Origin: Stenotrophomonas sp. BIO128-Bstrain
Lineage (GTDB): Bacteria; Pseudomonadota; Gammaproteobacteria; Xanthomonadales; Xanthomonadaceae
Direction of reading: 5' to 3'
DNA length: 64,000 bases
Assembly: GCF_030128875.1 (NCBI RefSeq)
Contig: NZ_CP124620.1
Span: 2,852,001-2,916,000 of the forward strand
In this document: piece by piece, positions 39,254-48,499 of the stretch
How positions within the stretch are numbered: position 1 is the first letter of the stretch
Layout: each line of letters starts with the position of its first letter
Program-made: the position numbers and the translations under genes
Notes under the pieces: model-generated
The model's database searches: none
Told to the model about the DNA's origin: nothing
What the model saw: the letters and a program-made list of their open reading frames with translations, nothing else

Positions 39254-40462
39254 TCAGCCTTCGCCGGCCGGCGCGGCGGCAGGCGCCGGGGCCGGTGCGG
39301 CTGCGGTGGCGGGCTTGATGCGTACCGTGGCGCCTTCGCTCAGCCCCTGGCGGCCACTGAGCACGACCTGCTCACCGGCACGCAGGCCCTCGAGCACCAG
39401 CCACTGGTCGCCCACCGCACGCGCCGTGGTGAAGGTGCGTTGATGCACGCGGCCATCCGCCCCCACCACCCACGCCAGCGCCTCGCCCTTCGGGCTGCGG
39501 TCCACCGCTGCCTGCGGTACCAGCAAGGCCTGCTGGCGCGTGCCCTGCCCGACCTGGGCGCGCACGTACATGCCGGGCAGCAGCTGTCCCTGTGGATTCG
39601 GGAACTGCGCACGCAGGGTAATGCTGCCGGTTTCCTGATCGACATCGATGTCGGCGAATTCCAGCGTGCCGGCCAGCGGGTAGGCGGTGCCATCGGAGAG
39701 CTTGAGCTGCACCGGCGCGCGGGTCGCCTCCACGCCACCGGCGGCGATCGCCCGGCGCAGCGCCAGGTATTCGTTGCTGGACTGGGTGATATCCACGTTC
39801 ATCGGGTCCACCTGCTGGATCCGCGCCAGCGGCTCGGCCTGTCCATCGGTCACCAGCGCGCCCGGGGTGAACAGCGCGCGGCCGATCCGCCCGCTGATCG
39901 GCGCGGTCACCCGGGCGAAGCCCAGGTTGGTACGTGCGGTATCGCGCACTGCCTGCGCCGCCTGCACCGCCGCCTCCGCCTGCTGGTGGGTGGCCACCGC
40001 GTCATCCACATCCTGCTGCGCTGCCAGCTGGCCCGCGCCCAGCTGCTGCATGCGCTGGGCACGCAGCCGTGCCGCCACCGCAGTGGCCTGCGCGGTGCGC
40101 ACGTTGGCCTGCGCTTCGTTCACCGCAGCCTGGTACAGCGCCGGTTCGATCTGGAACAGCGGCTGCCCGGCCTTCACCCTCTCGCCCTGCTCGAACAACC
40201 GGGCCTGCAACACCCCGGAGACCTGCGGGCGCACCTCCGATTCCTGCGACGCCACGGTCCGACCGGGAAGCTCCTGGGCCAGCGCCAGCGATTGGGCCTG
40301 CAGGGTCAGTACCGTCACCTCCGGCGCCGCGCCGGGCGCCTTGGGCGTCTGCTTGCTGCAGGCACCCAGCGCCAACGCCACCACCGCCAACCCCAGCAGC
40401 GGCAGACGCCAGGGGCCGGGCAACGGGCCAGAAGCCGGGGAGGACGGGAGCGGGTCGGTCAT
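39254..40462 (-). CDS. RND efflux periplasmic adaptor (membrane fusion protein)
   Basis: This 402-residue lipoprotein has a signal ending LALGAC and links the RND pump to an outer-membrane channel. The order is lipoyl half (LPGRTVASQESEVRPQVSG), an alpha-hairpin (about 110-180), the second lipoyl half (FARVTAPISGRIGRALFTPG), beta-barrel and membrane-proximal domains. It ends in an Ala/Pro-rich tail. The ATG at 40462 puts the signal peptide near the N-terminus; a longer frame was rejected. It precedes the pump gene by seven bases. Confidence 0.93.
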   Translation of the reverse strand: MTDPLPSSPASGPLPGPWRLPLLGLAVVALALGACSKQTPKAPGAAPEVTVLTLQAQSLALAQELPGRTVASQESEVRPQVSGVLQARLFEQGERVKAGQPLFQIEPALYQAAVNEAQANVRTAQATAVAARLRAQRMQQLGAGQLAAQQDVDDAVATHQQAEAAVQAAQAVRDTARTNLGFARVTAPISGRIGRALFTPGALVTDGQAEPLARIQQVDPMNVDITQSSNEYLALRRAIAAGGVEATRAPVQLKLSDGTAYPLAGTLEFADIDVDQETGSITLRAQFPNPQGQLLPGMYVRAQVGQGTRQQALLVPQAAVDRSPKGEALAWVVGADGRVHQRTFTTARAVGDQWLVLEGLRAGEQVVLSGRQGLSEGATVRIKPATAAAPAPAPAAAPAGEG

Positions 40463-40566
40463 GGGGGGCGGGATTCCAGGCGAGAACGGGGCAGGCGGCC
40501 CGGATGGCAGGGCCACTGCTCGGGGCGAATATAGGAGAACCGGGGCGAGGATCCGGCGAAAACCGC

Positions 40567-40582
40567 ATGAAACATTTTTCAT
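40567..40582. promoter_or_regulatory. Inverted repeat ATGAAA-N4-TTTCAT between pump and regulator operons
   Basis: ATGAAACATTTTTCAT is a perfect 6-bp dyad with a 4-bp spacer in the 147-base gap between the divergent adaptor and response-regulator genes. An A/T-rich island here stands out from GC-rich surroundings. It may be the operator of the adjacent OmpR-type regulator or part of its promoter; which is unproven. Confidence 0.42.
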
Positions 40583-40609
40583 TTGCAGTCCCCACAGGGG
40601 GTTGCGACG

Positions 40610-41323
40610 ATGCACCCGTCCCAATCGTCAAAGTGGCCCATGCCGCGCGTACTCACTATCGAGGACGACCTCGTCACCGCCGAGGAAATCGCCACGGAAC
40701 TGCGCAGCCACGGCTTCGAGGTGGACCGGGTGGGCAACGGCGAGGACGGGCTGGCGATGGCCGCCCGCGGGGACTACGCCGTGATCACCCTGGACCGCAT
40801 GCTGCCGGGCATCGATGGCCTGGCCCTGGTCACCGCCCTGCGCCGCCAGGGCATCACCACCCCGGTACTGATGATCAGTGCACTCTCCGATGTGGATGAG
40901 CGGGTCCGCGGCCTGCGCGCCGGCGGCGATGACTACCTGACCAAACCCTTCGCCTCGGACGAGATGGCGGCCCGCGTGGAGGTGCTGATCCGCCGCCACG
41001 GGCAGCCTGCCGTGACCGGCAACCAGCTGCGCGCCGGCGAGCTGGAGCTGGACCTGATGACCCGCACCGCGCGCCGGGCGGGCGAGGAGATCCCCCTGCT
41101 GCCCACCGAGTTCAAACTGCTGGAGTTCCTCGTGCGCAACGCCGGCCAGGTGGTCACCCGTACCATGTTGTTCCAGGAGGTGTGGGGCTATCACTTCGAT
41201 CCCGGCACCAACCTGATCGATGTCCACATCGGCCGCCTGCGCAAGCGCATCGACCAGCCAGGCCGTGCCCAGCCCATCCGTACCGTGCGTGGCACCGGGT
41301 ATGTCCTGGACGACCATGTCTGA
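40610..41323 (+). CDS. OmpR/PhoB-family response regulator
   Basis: This 237-residue regulator has a receiver domain (MPRVLTIEDDLVTAEEI, phospho-Asp in ITLDRMLPGIDG, Lys in DDYLTKPFAS) and a winged-helix DNA-binding domain (LPTEFKLLEFLVRNAGQVVT, FDPGTNLIDVHIGRLRKRID). The ATG at 40610 has an AGGGGG site eight bases away; an internal ATG at 40640 would give the minimal receiver. It overlaps its kinase gene by eight bases and diverges from the RND pump operon, which it probably controls. Confidence 0.93.
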   Translation: MHPSQSSKWPMPRVLTIEDDLVTAEEIATELRSHGFEVDRVGNGEDGLAMAARGDYAVITLDRMLPGIDGLALVTALRRQGITTPVLMISALSDVDERVRGLRAGGDDYLTKPFASDEMAARVEVLIRRHGQPAVTGNQLRAGELELDLMTRTARRAGEEIPLLPTEFKLLEFLVRNAGQVVTRTMLFQEVWGYHFDPGTNLIDVHIGRLRKRIDQPGRAQPIRTVRGTGYVLDDHV

Positions 41324-42686
41324 TCAATGGCGTTCCTCCAGCAGCCGGCTGCTTGGGCTGTACTGCGTGCTGTTCGTCGCCTGGTCCAGCGTGCTGCTGG
41401 GCGTGATGTACTGGCGCGTCTCGGACTATCTCAACGACCTCGCCGAATCCGGCCTGCAGCAGCGCGCCCACCTGTTCGAGAAGTTCAACGGCCAGGCGCT
41501 GGACGATGCGCTGCGCGACAGCCTGCGCTACGACCTGCACGGGGCGTATGCCTATGGGATCTTCAGCCGCGCCGGGGAGCCGCTGGCCGGCCCGCTGCTG
41601 GCGATTCCCGGCGACCTGCGCATGGATGGACATGCCCAGGCAGTGGATAGCTGGTCATTGCGCAGCGGCCCGATCAATGCCCCCGGGCGCGCGCTCGGGG
41701 TGGAAACCCAGGATGGCCGGCTGCTGGTGTTCGTGCGCCAGAGCGGCAAGCTCACCGCGGTCAACAGCATCATCCTCGATGCGCTGCTGTGGGGCGTTTC
41801 GCTGACCATCATTCCCGGCCTGGCCGGCTGGCACATCCTGCGCCGGCGCCCGCTGAAGCGGATCCAGGAGATAGAGGCCGCGACCAAGCGGATCATCGCC
41901 GGCGATCTCGGCCAGCGCCTGCCGGTGTCCGGGCGCCCGGATGAGATCGACCGCCTGTCGAGCATCGTCAACGCCATGCTCGAACGCATCGAGCAGCTGA
42001 TGACCGAAGTCAAAGGCGTGTGCGACAGCATCGCCCACGATCTGCGCACCCCGCTCACCCGCCTGCGCGCGCATCTGTACCGCACCCGTGTCGGGCTGGA
42101 GGAAGATGACCCGCGCGCGGCGCAGCTGGACAAGGCGCTGGACGAAACCGACCGGCTGATGGCGCGCTTCGGGGCGCTGCTGCGCATTTCCGAACTGGAA
42201 AGCCACCAGCGCCGCTCCGCCTTCGTCGAACTGGATGCGGGCGAGCTGCTGCGGGAACTGCATGCGTTCTACCTGCCACTGGCCGAGGAGAAGGACCAGC
42301 AGCTGCTGCTGGAGATCGACCCGCAGGCGGGCACGTTGTGGGGCGACCGCGAGCTGCTGTTCGAAGCATTGGCCAACCTGCTCTCCAACGCGCTGCACTT
42401 CACCCCCACGCAGGGCCGGATCGTGCTGCGCGCGGTGGACGACCGCGGCACACCGCGGATCGATGTGATCGACAACGGACCGGGTATTCCACCGCAGGAC
42501 CGCACCCTGATCTACCAGCGCTTCTTCCGCGGCGGCAGTGGCGGCGAGTCCACCGAGGGGTTCGGGTTGGGGCTGTCGATCGTGGCCGCGATTGCCGGCC
42601 TGCACGGCTTCCGGGTCCGCGCCGGGGATGCGCCCGGGGGCGGGGCGTGGTTGAGCATCCGCTGTGCGGCCGAGGGCCTTCGCTGA
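41316..42686 (+). CDS. Two-component sensor histidine kinase
   Basis: This 456-residue inner-membrane kinase has two membrane helices (about 12-32 and 155-175) around a periplasmic loop, then HAMP, the phosphoacceptor HDLRTPLTRLRAHL, and the ATP-binding boxes ANLLSNALHF (N), DNGPGIPP (G1) and GFGLGLSIVAAIAG (G2). It is translationally coupled to the response regulator. The sensed signal is not evident; envelope stress or an antimicrobial is plausible given the adjacent efflux operon. Confidence 0.93.
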   Translation: MSDQWRSSSSRLLGLYCVLFVAWSSVLLGVMYWRVSDYLNDLAESGLQQRAHLFEKFNGQALDDALRDSLRYDLHGAYAYGIFSRAGEPLAGPLLAIPGDLRMDGHAQAVDSWSLRSGPINAPGRALGVETQDGRLLVFVRQSGKLTAVNSIILDALLWGVSLTIIPGLAGWHILRRRPLKRIQEIEAATKRIIAGDLGQRLPVSGRPDEIDRLSSIVNAMLERIEQLMTEVKGVCDSIAHDLRTPLTRLRAHLYRTRVGLEEDDPRAAQLDKALDETDRLMARFGALLRISELESHQRRSAFVELDAGELLRELHAFYLPLAEEKDQQLLLEIDPQAGTLWGDRELLFEALANLLSNALHFTPTQGRIVLRAVDDRGTPRIDVIDNGPGIPPQDRTLIYQRFFRGGSGGESTEGFGLGLSIVAAIAGLHGFRVRAGDAPGGGAWLSIRCAAEGLR

Positions 42687-42766
42687 ACGAGGGCGCATCG
42701 CGTCTGGCCGGTCTGGCCGGTCTGGGGGAGACTCTTTTGTATTCCCACCCGGCATCCGGATAATCC

Positions 42767-42792
42767 GTCGCGACCTGCCCGCCGGTCGCGAC
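42767..42792. promoter_or_regulatory. Inverted repeat in the leader of the PepSY gene
   Basis: GTCGCGACC (42767-42775) is repeated inverted as GGTCGCGAC (42784-42792) with an 8-bp spacer, ending 34 bases before the PepSY start. A nearby short tandem, GGTCTGGCC, occurs around 42705-42722. It could be an operator or an mRNA hairpin. No Fur-like site was recognised. Confidence 0.35.
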
Positions 42793-42826
42793 ACCGCGTG
42801 CCTCCAGCCATCGCCCGAGAGCCTTC

Positions 42827-43963
42827 ATGCAACGTGCCACCATCAAAGCCTGGTTCCTGATCCACAAGTGGACCAGCCTGGTCTGTACCCTGTTCCTGTT
42901 GCTGCTGTGTCTGACCGGCCTGCCGCTGGTGTTCGGCGAGGAAATCGCCCACCTCAACGAGCCGGACGTGGCCACCACGGCGGCCGATGCCACGCCGCGT
43001 GATCTGGACGCGCAGGTGCGCACCGCACTGGCGCAGTATCCCGGCGATGTGCCGCTGTTCGTCGGCTGGGATCCGGACGCACCCACCGTGTACGTCAACA
43101 CCGGTGCACGCCCGGACACCCCGCCACCGCAGATGCACACCGCGCTGCTGCACGCGACCACCGGCGAGGTGCTGCCGGCCGCGCAGTTCAACGAAGGCGT
43201 GATGTACTTCCTGTACCGCCTGCACACCGATCTTTTCCTCGGCCTGCCCGGCATGTTGTTCATGGGCGCGATGGGGCTGCTGTTCGCGGTGGCGATCATC
43301 TCCGGCCTGGTGTTGTATGGCCCGTTCATGCGCAAGCAGCGCTTCGGCACGCTGCGCACCGGCCGCAACCGCCGGCTGGCCTGGCTGGACCTGCACAACG
43401 TGCTGGGCGTGGTCACCCTCGGCTGGGCACTGGTGGTGGGCGTCACCGGCGCCATCAACACCATCGCCAAGCCGCTGGAACAGGCCTGGCAGAGCGAGCA
43501 GCTCGGCGAGTTCGCGGCCCGCTATGCTGGCCAGCCACGGCCGGCCACGCTGGCCTCGCTGCAGGCCGCCGTGGAAACCGCACGTGCCGCCGAGCCCGGC
43601 ATGCGCCCGGCCTTCGTCAGCTTCCCCGGCACCGGCTACAGCGGTGACCACCACTATGGCGTGTTCATGCAGGGCAACACCGCCCTCACCGAGCGCCTGT
43701 ACCGCCCGGTGCTGATCGATGCCAAGACCGGCGAGCTCACCGCGCAACCGCAGTTGCCGGCCTACATGAGCGTGTTGCTGCTGAGCCAGCCGCTGCACTT
43801 CGGCGACTACGGCAAGCTGCCGCTGAAGGTGCTGTGGGCCCTGCTGGACCTGCTCACCATCGCGGTGCTGATCAGCGGCCTGTATCTGTGGGTGAAGCGT
43901 GGCAGTACCGACGCACGCGTCACCGAGATCGAGCGCGCCGCGCAGCATGGGGGTGCCGCATGA
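42827..43963 (+). CDS. PepSY-associated transmembrane protein
   Basis: This 378-residue protein has the PepSY_TM layout: TM1 with the IHKWTSLVCTLFLLLL start, a periplasmic PepSY part, TM2 after YRLHTDLFLGLPG, a conserved WLDLHNVLGVVTL helix and a last helix before the C-terminus. Conserved His residues in the helices suggest haem binding, and several relatives act as ferric-siderophore reductases. Whether this one handles iron is inference. A 60-residue membrane protein gene overlaps its end by four bases. Confidence 0.9.
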   Translation: MQRATIKAWFLIHKWTSLVCTLFLLLLCLTGLPLVFGEEIAHLNEPDVATTAADATPRDLDAQVRTALAQYPGDVPLFVGWDPDAPTVYVNTGARPDTPPPQMHTALLHATTGEVLPAAQFNEGVMYFLYRLHTDLFLGLPGMLFMGAMGLLFAVAIISGLVLYGPFMRKQRFGTLRTGRNRRLAWLDLHNVLGVVTLGWALVVGVTGAINTIAKPLEQAWQSEQLGEFAARYAGQPRPATLASLQAAVETARAAEPGMRPAFVSFPGTGYSGDHHYGVFMQGNTALTERLYRPVLIDAKTGELTAQPQLPAYMSVLLLSQPLHFGDYGKLPLKVLWALLDLLTIAVLISGLYLWVKRGSTDARVTEIERAAQHGGAA

Positions 43964-44142
43964 GCGCACCGGTGAAACCACCGCGCAGCCCCTTCATCGC
44001 CCCGGCGTGGCTTGCACTGGCCAGTGTGGTCGGCCTGGTCAGCGCGCTGATCGGCGACGGGCTGTTGGACCTCATCTCCTGGCTCGTGTTCACCGCGTTG
44101 ATCGCGCTGGTGGTGCGTGCGTGGGTGAAACGCACGCGCTGA
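43960..44142 (+). CDS. Small membrane protein coupled to the PepSY gene
   Basis: This 60-residue protein has two closely spaced hydrophobic helices (about 16-32 and 36-53) and a basic C-terminus, WVKRTR. Its ATG overlaps the PepSY stop (ATGA), so it is translationally coupled and may assist that protein. Similar small partner genes are common next to PepSY_TM genes. No named family is recognised. Confidence 0.8.
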   Translation: MSAPVKPPRSPFIAPAWLALASVVGLVSALIGDGLLDLISWLVFTALIALVVRAWVKRTR

Positions 44143-44230
44143 CGCGGCGCGGGCACATCTGCACAGGACGCCGATGCCCGGGTCGATAGCATGGAGCGCG
44201 AGATCCACTGCGTGCAAAGGCGTTGTCCCG

Positions 44231-45043
44231 ATGAACCGATTGCCCGGCCCCCGCTTCCTCAACACGATCCTGCTTGGCGGCGACACGGTCGACAAACTCG
44301 AGGCCGCCACCGCGGCAGGATTCGCGCAGGTCGAACTGTGGCGTGAGGATGTCGCGTCCTCATCCGTCGCCGACGTGCGTACAGCCCTGGCGCGCACCGG
44401 CCTGCAGCTCACCGACGTGCAGGTGCTGCTGGATTTTGATGGCGCTTCAGCCGCCACTCGCCAGAGCAAGCGTGCCGAGGCGATGTCGTTGCTCGCGCTG
44501 GCAAACGACGTCGGTGCAGGCACTGTGCTGGTGCCTGCCTGCACGGCAACCGACTACGCGCCCGAGCGGGTTGCCGACGACCTGCGCTGGCTGTGCCTGC
44601 GTGCCGCTGAGCACGGCCTGCGTATCGCCTACGAAGGCATGGCCTGGAGTCGTCTGCACTCCACCCTGCCCTCGGCGTGGCAGCAGATCGAGCAGGTCGG
44701 GGCGCCGAACCTGGATATCGTGGTCGATGCCTTCCACCTGTTCGCCGCCGGGCGTACGGCCGATGACCTGCGCGACATCCCGGTGGAGCGCATCGCGCTG
44801 GTGCAGCTGTCGGATGTACTGGCCCAGCCGTTGCCCGGGCAGGTGACCACGCAGGCGCGGCATCACCGCTGCCTGCCGGGCGATGGCCTCTGGCCGCTGG
44901 AGACGCTGATCGATGCGCTGGCCGAGATGGGTTACAGCGGGCCGATCGGGCTGGAGGTGTTCAATGACGCGCTGAAGGCCCGTGATCCCCATGAGGTGGC
45001 GCGCGAGGCCATGGCGGCGCTGGAGGCGGTGCTGGCGCGCTGA
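44231..45043 (+). CDS. Sugar phosphate isomerase/epimerase-like TIM barrel
   Basis: This 270-residue protein belongs to the AP endonuclease 2/xylose isomerase-like superfamily. Metal ligands are suggested by Glu in RIAYEGMAW, Asp and His in IVVDAFHLFAAG and Glu in IGLEVFNDAL. Relatives include inosose dehydratases, hydroxypyruvate isomerases and the first domain of 3-dehydroshikimate dehydratase fusions; the substrate cannot be chosen here. It converges with an SDR gene, and the two might act in the same small catabolic step. Confidence 0.85.
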   Translation: MNRLPGPRFLNTILLGGDTVDKLEAATAAGFAQVELWREDVASSSVADVRTALARTGLQLTDVQVLLDFDGASAATRQSKRAEAMSLLALANDVGAGTVLVPACTATDYAPERVADDLRWLCLRAAEHGLRIAYEGMAWSRLHSTLPSAWQQIEQVGAPNLDIVVDAFHLFAAGRTADDLRDIPVERIALVQLSDVLAQPLPGQVTTQARHHRCLPGDGLWPLETLIDALAEMGYSGPIGLEVFNDALKARDPHEVAREAMAALEAVLAR

Positions 45044-45116
45044 TGTGTTTCCGGCTGCCCTCATGCGACGGCACCAGGGTGCCGCGCCAAGCGCTCAAGG
45101 AGGCACGTGCGTGGCG

Positions 45117-45995
45117 TCAGCGCGGCTCGACGGCCGGCCTTGCCATGTCCTGCCACTGCGCGGCGACGTCCTCGATACTGCGGGCGGAAACTGCCCGCAG
45201 ATCACGCGGGTAATGCACGCCCTCGGCCTCGGTCAGTCGGGTCGCATGGAACTGCCCGTTGCTGGCCCGCAGGATCCAGCCGCCCTCGATGCAGGCACGT
45301 GAAGCCAGGAACACGACACCCGGCGCCACGCCCTCCGGATGCAGTTCATCCGGTTCGCCCTCCACGCCCCACATGCGGGTCTTGGCCACCGGCGATACCG
45401 CATTGACCACGATGCCATGCGCCGCGCCCTCGGCTGCCAGTACGTTGACGATCCCGACCGCGGCCGACTTCGCCGCCGCATACGCCGCCAGCCCGTGCTG
45501 CACGTACTGCGGATACAGCGCACGGTCGGAGGTGGTGAGCACGATGCGGCCGTGGCCCTGCGCCTGCATGGCCGGCCATGCGGCCTGCGCCAACCACAGC
45601 GGCGCCTTGGCCGCGACCGCCATCATGTGATCGAAACGATCCTCGTCCACCGCATCGATACGCTGGTACTCGACCCAGCCGGCGTTGTGCACGATCGCAT
45701 CCAGGCGGCCGTGCCGCTGCAGGATATCGGCGACCAGCGCTGCCGCCCGGCTGCGGGTATCGACGCCATGGTGGCTGGCCTCGACAGAAAGGCTCTGTGC
45801 ATGCAGGCGCGCCACCGCCTGATCGATCCGCCGCGGATCGGTGCCGGTGCCGTCCAGGGCGGCGCCCACATCCTGCATCACCACGTGTGCACCGCGCTGT
45901 GCCAGCAATCGACTGTAAGCGAGTCCCAGTCCGCCAGCGGCACCGGTGACCAGGGCAACCTGCCCGGCAAAAGAAAGTGTGTCGTTGATCGTCAT
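45117..45995 (-). CDS. Short-chain dehydrogenase/reductase
   Basis: This 292-residue classical SDR has the cofactor motif LVTGAAGGLGLAYS, NAGWVEY, the catalytic Ser in VLTTSDRALYPQYV and YAAAKSAAVGIV as the YxxxK motif, followed by VNAVSPVAKTRMWG. The layout resembles the SDR domain of peroxisomal multifunctional enzyme-like dehydrogenases. The C-terminal 60 residues (GGWILRASNGQFHATRLTE) are an extension typical of that group. The ATG at 45995 was chosen over a longer frame. The substrate is probably a 3-hydroxyacyl or alcohol compound (inference). Confidence 0.9.
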   Translation of the reverse strand: MTINDTLSFAGQVALVTGAAGGLGLAYSRLLAQRGAHVVMQDVGAALDGTGTDPRRIDQAVARLHAQSLSVEASHHGVDTRSRAAALVADILQRHGRLDAIVHNAGWVEYQRIDAVDEDRFDHMMAVAAKAPLWLAQAAWPAMQAQGHGRIVLTTSDRALYPQYVQHGLAAYAAAKSAAVGIVNVLAAEGAAHGIVVNAVSPVAKTRMWGVEGEPDELHPEGVAPGVVFLASRACIEGGWILRASNGQFHATRLTEAEGVHYPRDLRAVSARSIEDVAAQWQDMARPAVEPR

Positions 45996-46081
45996 GCAGA
46001 CAGCATCCGCCTTGCGCAGCGCGGATGCCAATACCGATGACAGCTTGCAGCGATACTCAGGGCATATCGCACGCAGGATGC

Positions 46082-46465
46082 CTAGACGTGCGTGGGCTCG
46101 ACGATCACCGCCGTGCCGTAGCACAGCACTTCGGTCAGGCCGGTCATCACGTCGGTGGCGTCATAGCGCATGGCGATGATCGCGTTGGCGCCCAACATCC
46201 GCGCATGATTGGACATGTCCCGATAGGTCTCTTCGCGCGCCTGCTCGCACAGCTGCGTGTAGATGGTGATGTTGCCACCGAAGATGGTCTGCAGCCCGCC
46301 GAGGAAATTGCCCACGATCGAACGCGAACGCACGGTGATGCCACGCACCACGCCCAGGCTGCGCACCACGCGGAAACCGGGCAATTCCATCGCCGTGGTC
46401 ACCAACGCATCGTCGAGCCGGGTTGCGGGGCCTGCGCGGCCACCGCTGTTGTAAGGATCCGCCAT
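46082..46465 (-). CDS. YbjQ family protein
   Basis: This 127-residue protein contains the UPF0145/YbjQ domain: [55 protein letters not shown] and [10 protein letters not shown]. The family forms pentameric beta-rich assemblies and has no established function. It is preceded by a 15-20 residue hydrophilic leader. It is monocistronic between an SDR gene and a small unknown gene, all on the minus strand. Confidence 0.88.
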   Translation of the reverse strand: MADPYNSGGRAGPATRLDDALVTTAMELPGFRVVRSLGVVRGITVRSRSIVGNFLGGLQTIFGGNITIYTQLCEQAREETYRDMSNHARMLGANAIIAMRYDATDVMTGLTEVLCYGTAVIVEPTHV

Positions 46466-46587
46466 TGCTGCCTCTATCCAGGGTGAGAGTATCGATCCGG
46501 CCAGCGCGCAGGGTGCGGCTGGAGCTGGCCGAAGGATAGCGCCAAGCAGAACGCGGATGCGATGCCGGGTGACCTTCCAGTGCCCCC

Positions 46588-46884
46588 CTAGACGCCACCG
46601 AGCCTGACCACCTGGTATACCGCCACATTCTGCTCGGCCAGCGCCCGCACCACCTCGGGAATCAGCTGCATCGGCAGGTCCACTTCGTACCCGTGTGGAC
46701 GCGCGTGCAGCAGCGAGGCGTCGAAATCGAAGGCAGGGTGGTCGCTGGCGCGCTCGACCAGGAACGTGGTGATTGCATCGCGCGCGATGCCCTCCCACTC
46801 GCCCACTTCGAAATACACCCGGTACAGCGTGTCGCCGTAATCGTCGGGCGTGCCGTGCACGGGTGCCACCGCTGAATCGGTCAT
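46588..46884 (-). CDS. Hypothetical protein, 98 residues
   Basis: This acidic protein has a strong AGGAGG ribosome site just upstream of its ATG, which supports it as real. It contains [19 protein letters not shown], then [17 protein letters not shown] and a C-terminal [19 protein letters not shown], compatible with a small alpha/beta fold. No family is recognised. It lies between an exported hydrolase gene (upstream, same strand) and the YbjQ gene. Confidence 0.75.
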   Translation of the reverse strand: MTDSAVAPVHGTPDDYGDTLYRVYFEVGEWEGIARDAITTFLVERASDHPAFDFDASLLHARPHGYEVDLPMQLIPEVVRALAEQNVAVYQVVRLGGV

Positions 46885-46981
46885 CGCGTCCTCCTGTGTG
46901 GGCGCAAGCGCCAGGGCCAGCCGAAACCATACACCTCGGCCGGTTCCCGGCGCCTGCACATCGCGGTACGTCCGGCGGCCC

Positions 46982-48499
46982 TCAGCGACCCCGCGGGTCG
47001 ACCAGATCGCGCTTGCTCCGCGCGAACACCGGTGCGCCCACGTCGAGCTCGGCATCACCCACCGCCCGTCCGGCCAGGAAATCGGCGATGCCCGCGGCGA
47101 TGGCCGGATTCCCCAGCCACATCTCGTTGTCATGACTGGCGCCGCGTGCCAACAGCGTGCGGCTGTCTCGGAAACCCGGCCGCAGCGCTGCGGCGTTGGC
47201 CGGCGGCGTACGCCCGTCCAACGTGCCACTGATGAACAGCACCGGCACGTTGCTGCGCAGCGGCCCACGGAAGGCGTCGCCGAGATCGACCAGCCCCAGG
47301 CCATCGCCGAGCGCCGGGAACGGGAAGTTCAGCGCATCGCCGAACAGGCTCTCGCGGGCCTGCGCCTCGGCCAGTGCCCGGCGCTGCGGGCTCTGCCCGG
47401 AGGCCACGTCCATCGCCAGCGACATCGCGCCGTAGCTGCCGTACTCACTGCGCAGCAGCAGCACCATTGCCGCCAGCAGATCGTAGTCGCCATTTTCGGC
47501 ATCGCGCAGGATCAGCGGCAGCCACTGCTGCGTCATGCGCCGTCCCAGGCTGGCACTGATCGCAAGCTGCGCGTCGTACTCGCCGATCATCACCGGCTTG
47601 CCGCCATGCATGACACTGCGCCCCTGGCGCGGCTGCTCACGCAGTGCTGCCAGCACCCGCGTGGCCGAGCCGGTCAGGTCATCGAAGCCCGCCTCCTTGG
47701 CCGCCCCGCTCAACTCCGCCAGCAGCGCATCGGCCGACAGCGGCAGCTTCAATGTGTCATCGGGTCCCTCCGTGCCCATCAGCACTACCCGGTCGAGACC
47801 AGCACCGTGCAGGCGCACCGTGGCCAGCGCCAGATGGGTGCCGTAGCTCATGCCCCACAGGCTGATCTTCGGCACCTTCAACGCCCGCCGCAGGTCCTCC
47901 AGGTCACCGGCACTCTCGGCGGTGGTGTAGGCCCCCAGGTCCACGCCGGCCTCCCGCCAGTACGCCACGCAGCGGGCGGCCACCCCGCGCAGCGCGGCGA
48001 GCGCGGCGTCGTGCTGCAGCGGCTGTGCATCGTCGAACGTGTGCTGGTGCGGGCACGGCGGCGGCGGTTCGGACTCGCCCGCCCCGCGCTGGTCGAGCAG
48101 CAGCACGTCGGTCTCGCGCCGGACCTGATCGAACACCGGCCAGCGCGGACCGCGCCCGGTCCCGATTCCCGAGCCACCCGGGCCGCCGGCCAGGTACACC
48201 ACCGGTGCCGCGCGACCCTCGCCGCCGGTCGCCGGCAGGCGCACTACCCGCAGGCGCATGCGCGGTCCGTTGGGGTCTGCATGCCGACGCGGCACCTCCA
48301 GGTAGCCCGCTTCGGCCGCGATGGTGCCGTGCTTCTGTGTCTCGAACGCATAGGGAGTGAACACCAGCGGCGCCGGCGCCCCACTGGCCAGCGCGGGCGA
48401 CGCGCCAGCAAGGGCGAGGCACAGCGCCGCCCACCGTGTGATCCGCAGGTGCCGGCCGGGAAGAAGAGAACGGAACAGGGACAGCGGGACGTTGGACAT
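46982..48499 (-). CDS. Exported alpha/beta hydrolase, tripeptidyl-aminopeptidase-like
   Basis: This 505-residue protein has a signal peptide (about 20-40, cleavage near ALASGAPA) and the aminopeptidase-type hydrolase fold: YLAGGPGGSGIG, LLLDQRGAGESEPP, the nucleophile ISLWGMSYGTHLAL, and the late acid and His regions ISGTLDGRTPP and ARGASHDNEMW. This pattern matches proline-iminopeptidase/SlpD-like secreted peptidases. The role may be uptake of peptides from outside. It diverges from the LytS-type sensor gene across about 160 bases. Confidence 0.88.
   Translation of the reverse strand: MSNVPLSLFRSLLPGRHLRITRWAALCLALAGASPALASGAPAPLVFTPYAFETQKHGTIAAEAGYLEVPRRHADPNGPRMRLRVVRLPATGGEGRAAPVVYLAGGPGGSGIGTGRGPRWPVFDQVRRETDVLLLDQRGAGESEPPPPCPHQHTFDDAQPLQHDAALAALRGVAARCVAYWREAGVDLGAYTTAESAGDLEDLRRALKVPKISLWGMSYGTHLALATVRLHGAGLDRVVLMGTEGPDDTLKLPLSADALLAELSGAAKEAGFDDLTGSATRVLAALREQPRQGRSVMHGGKPVMIGEYDAQLAISASLGRRMTQQWLPLILRDAENGDYDLLAAMVLLLRSEYGSYGAMSLAMDVASGQSPQRRALAEAQARESLFGDALNFPFPALGDGLGLVDLGDAFRGPLRSNVPVLFISGTLDGRTPPANAAALRPGFRDSRTLLARGASHDNEMWLGNPAIAAGIADFLAGRAVGDAELDVGAPVFARSKRDLVDPRGR

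Noticed and set aside
36133..40462. Naming the RND operon smeYZ.
   Set aside because: The layout is suggestive, but several Sme pumps have similar sequences and I could not run a phylogeny. The symbol was left empty.
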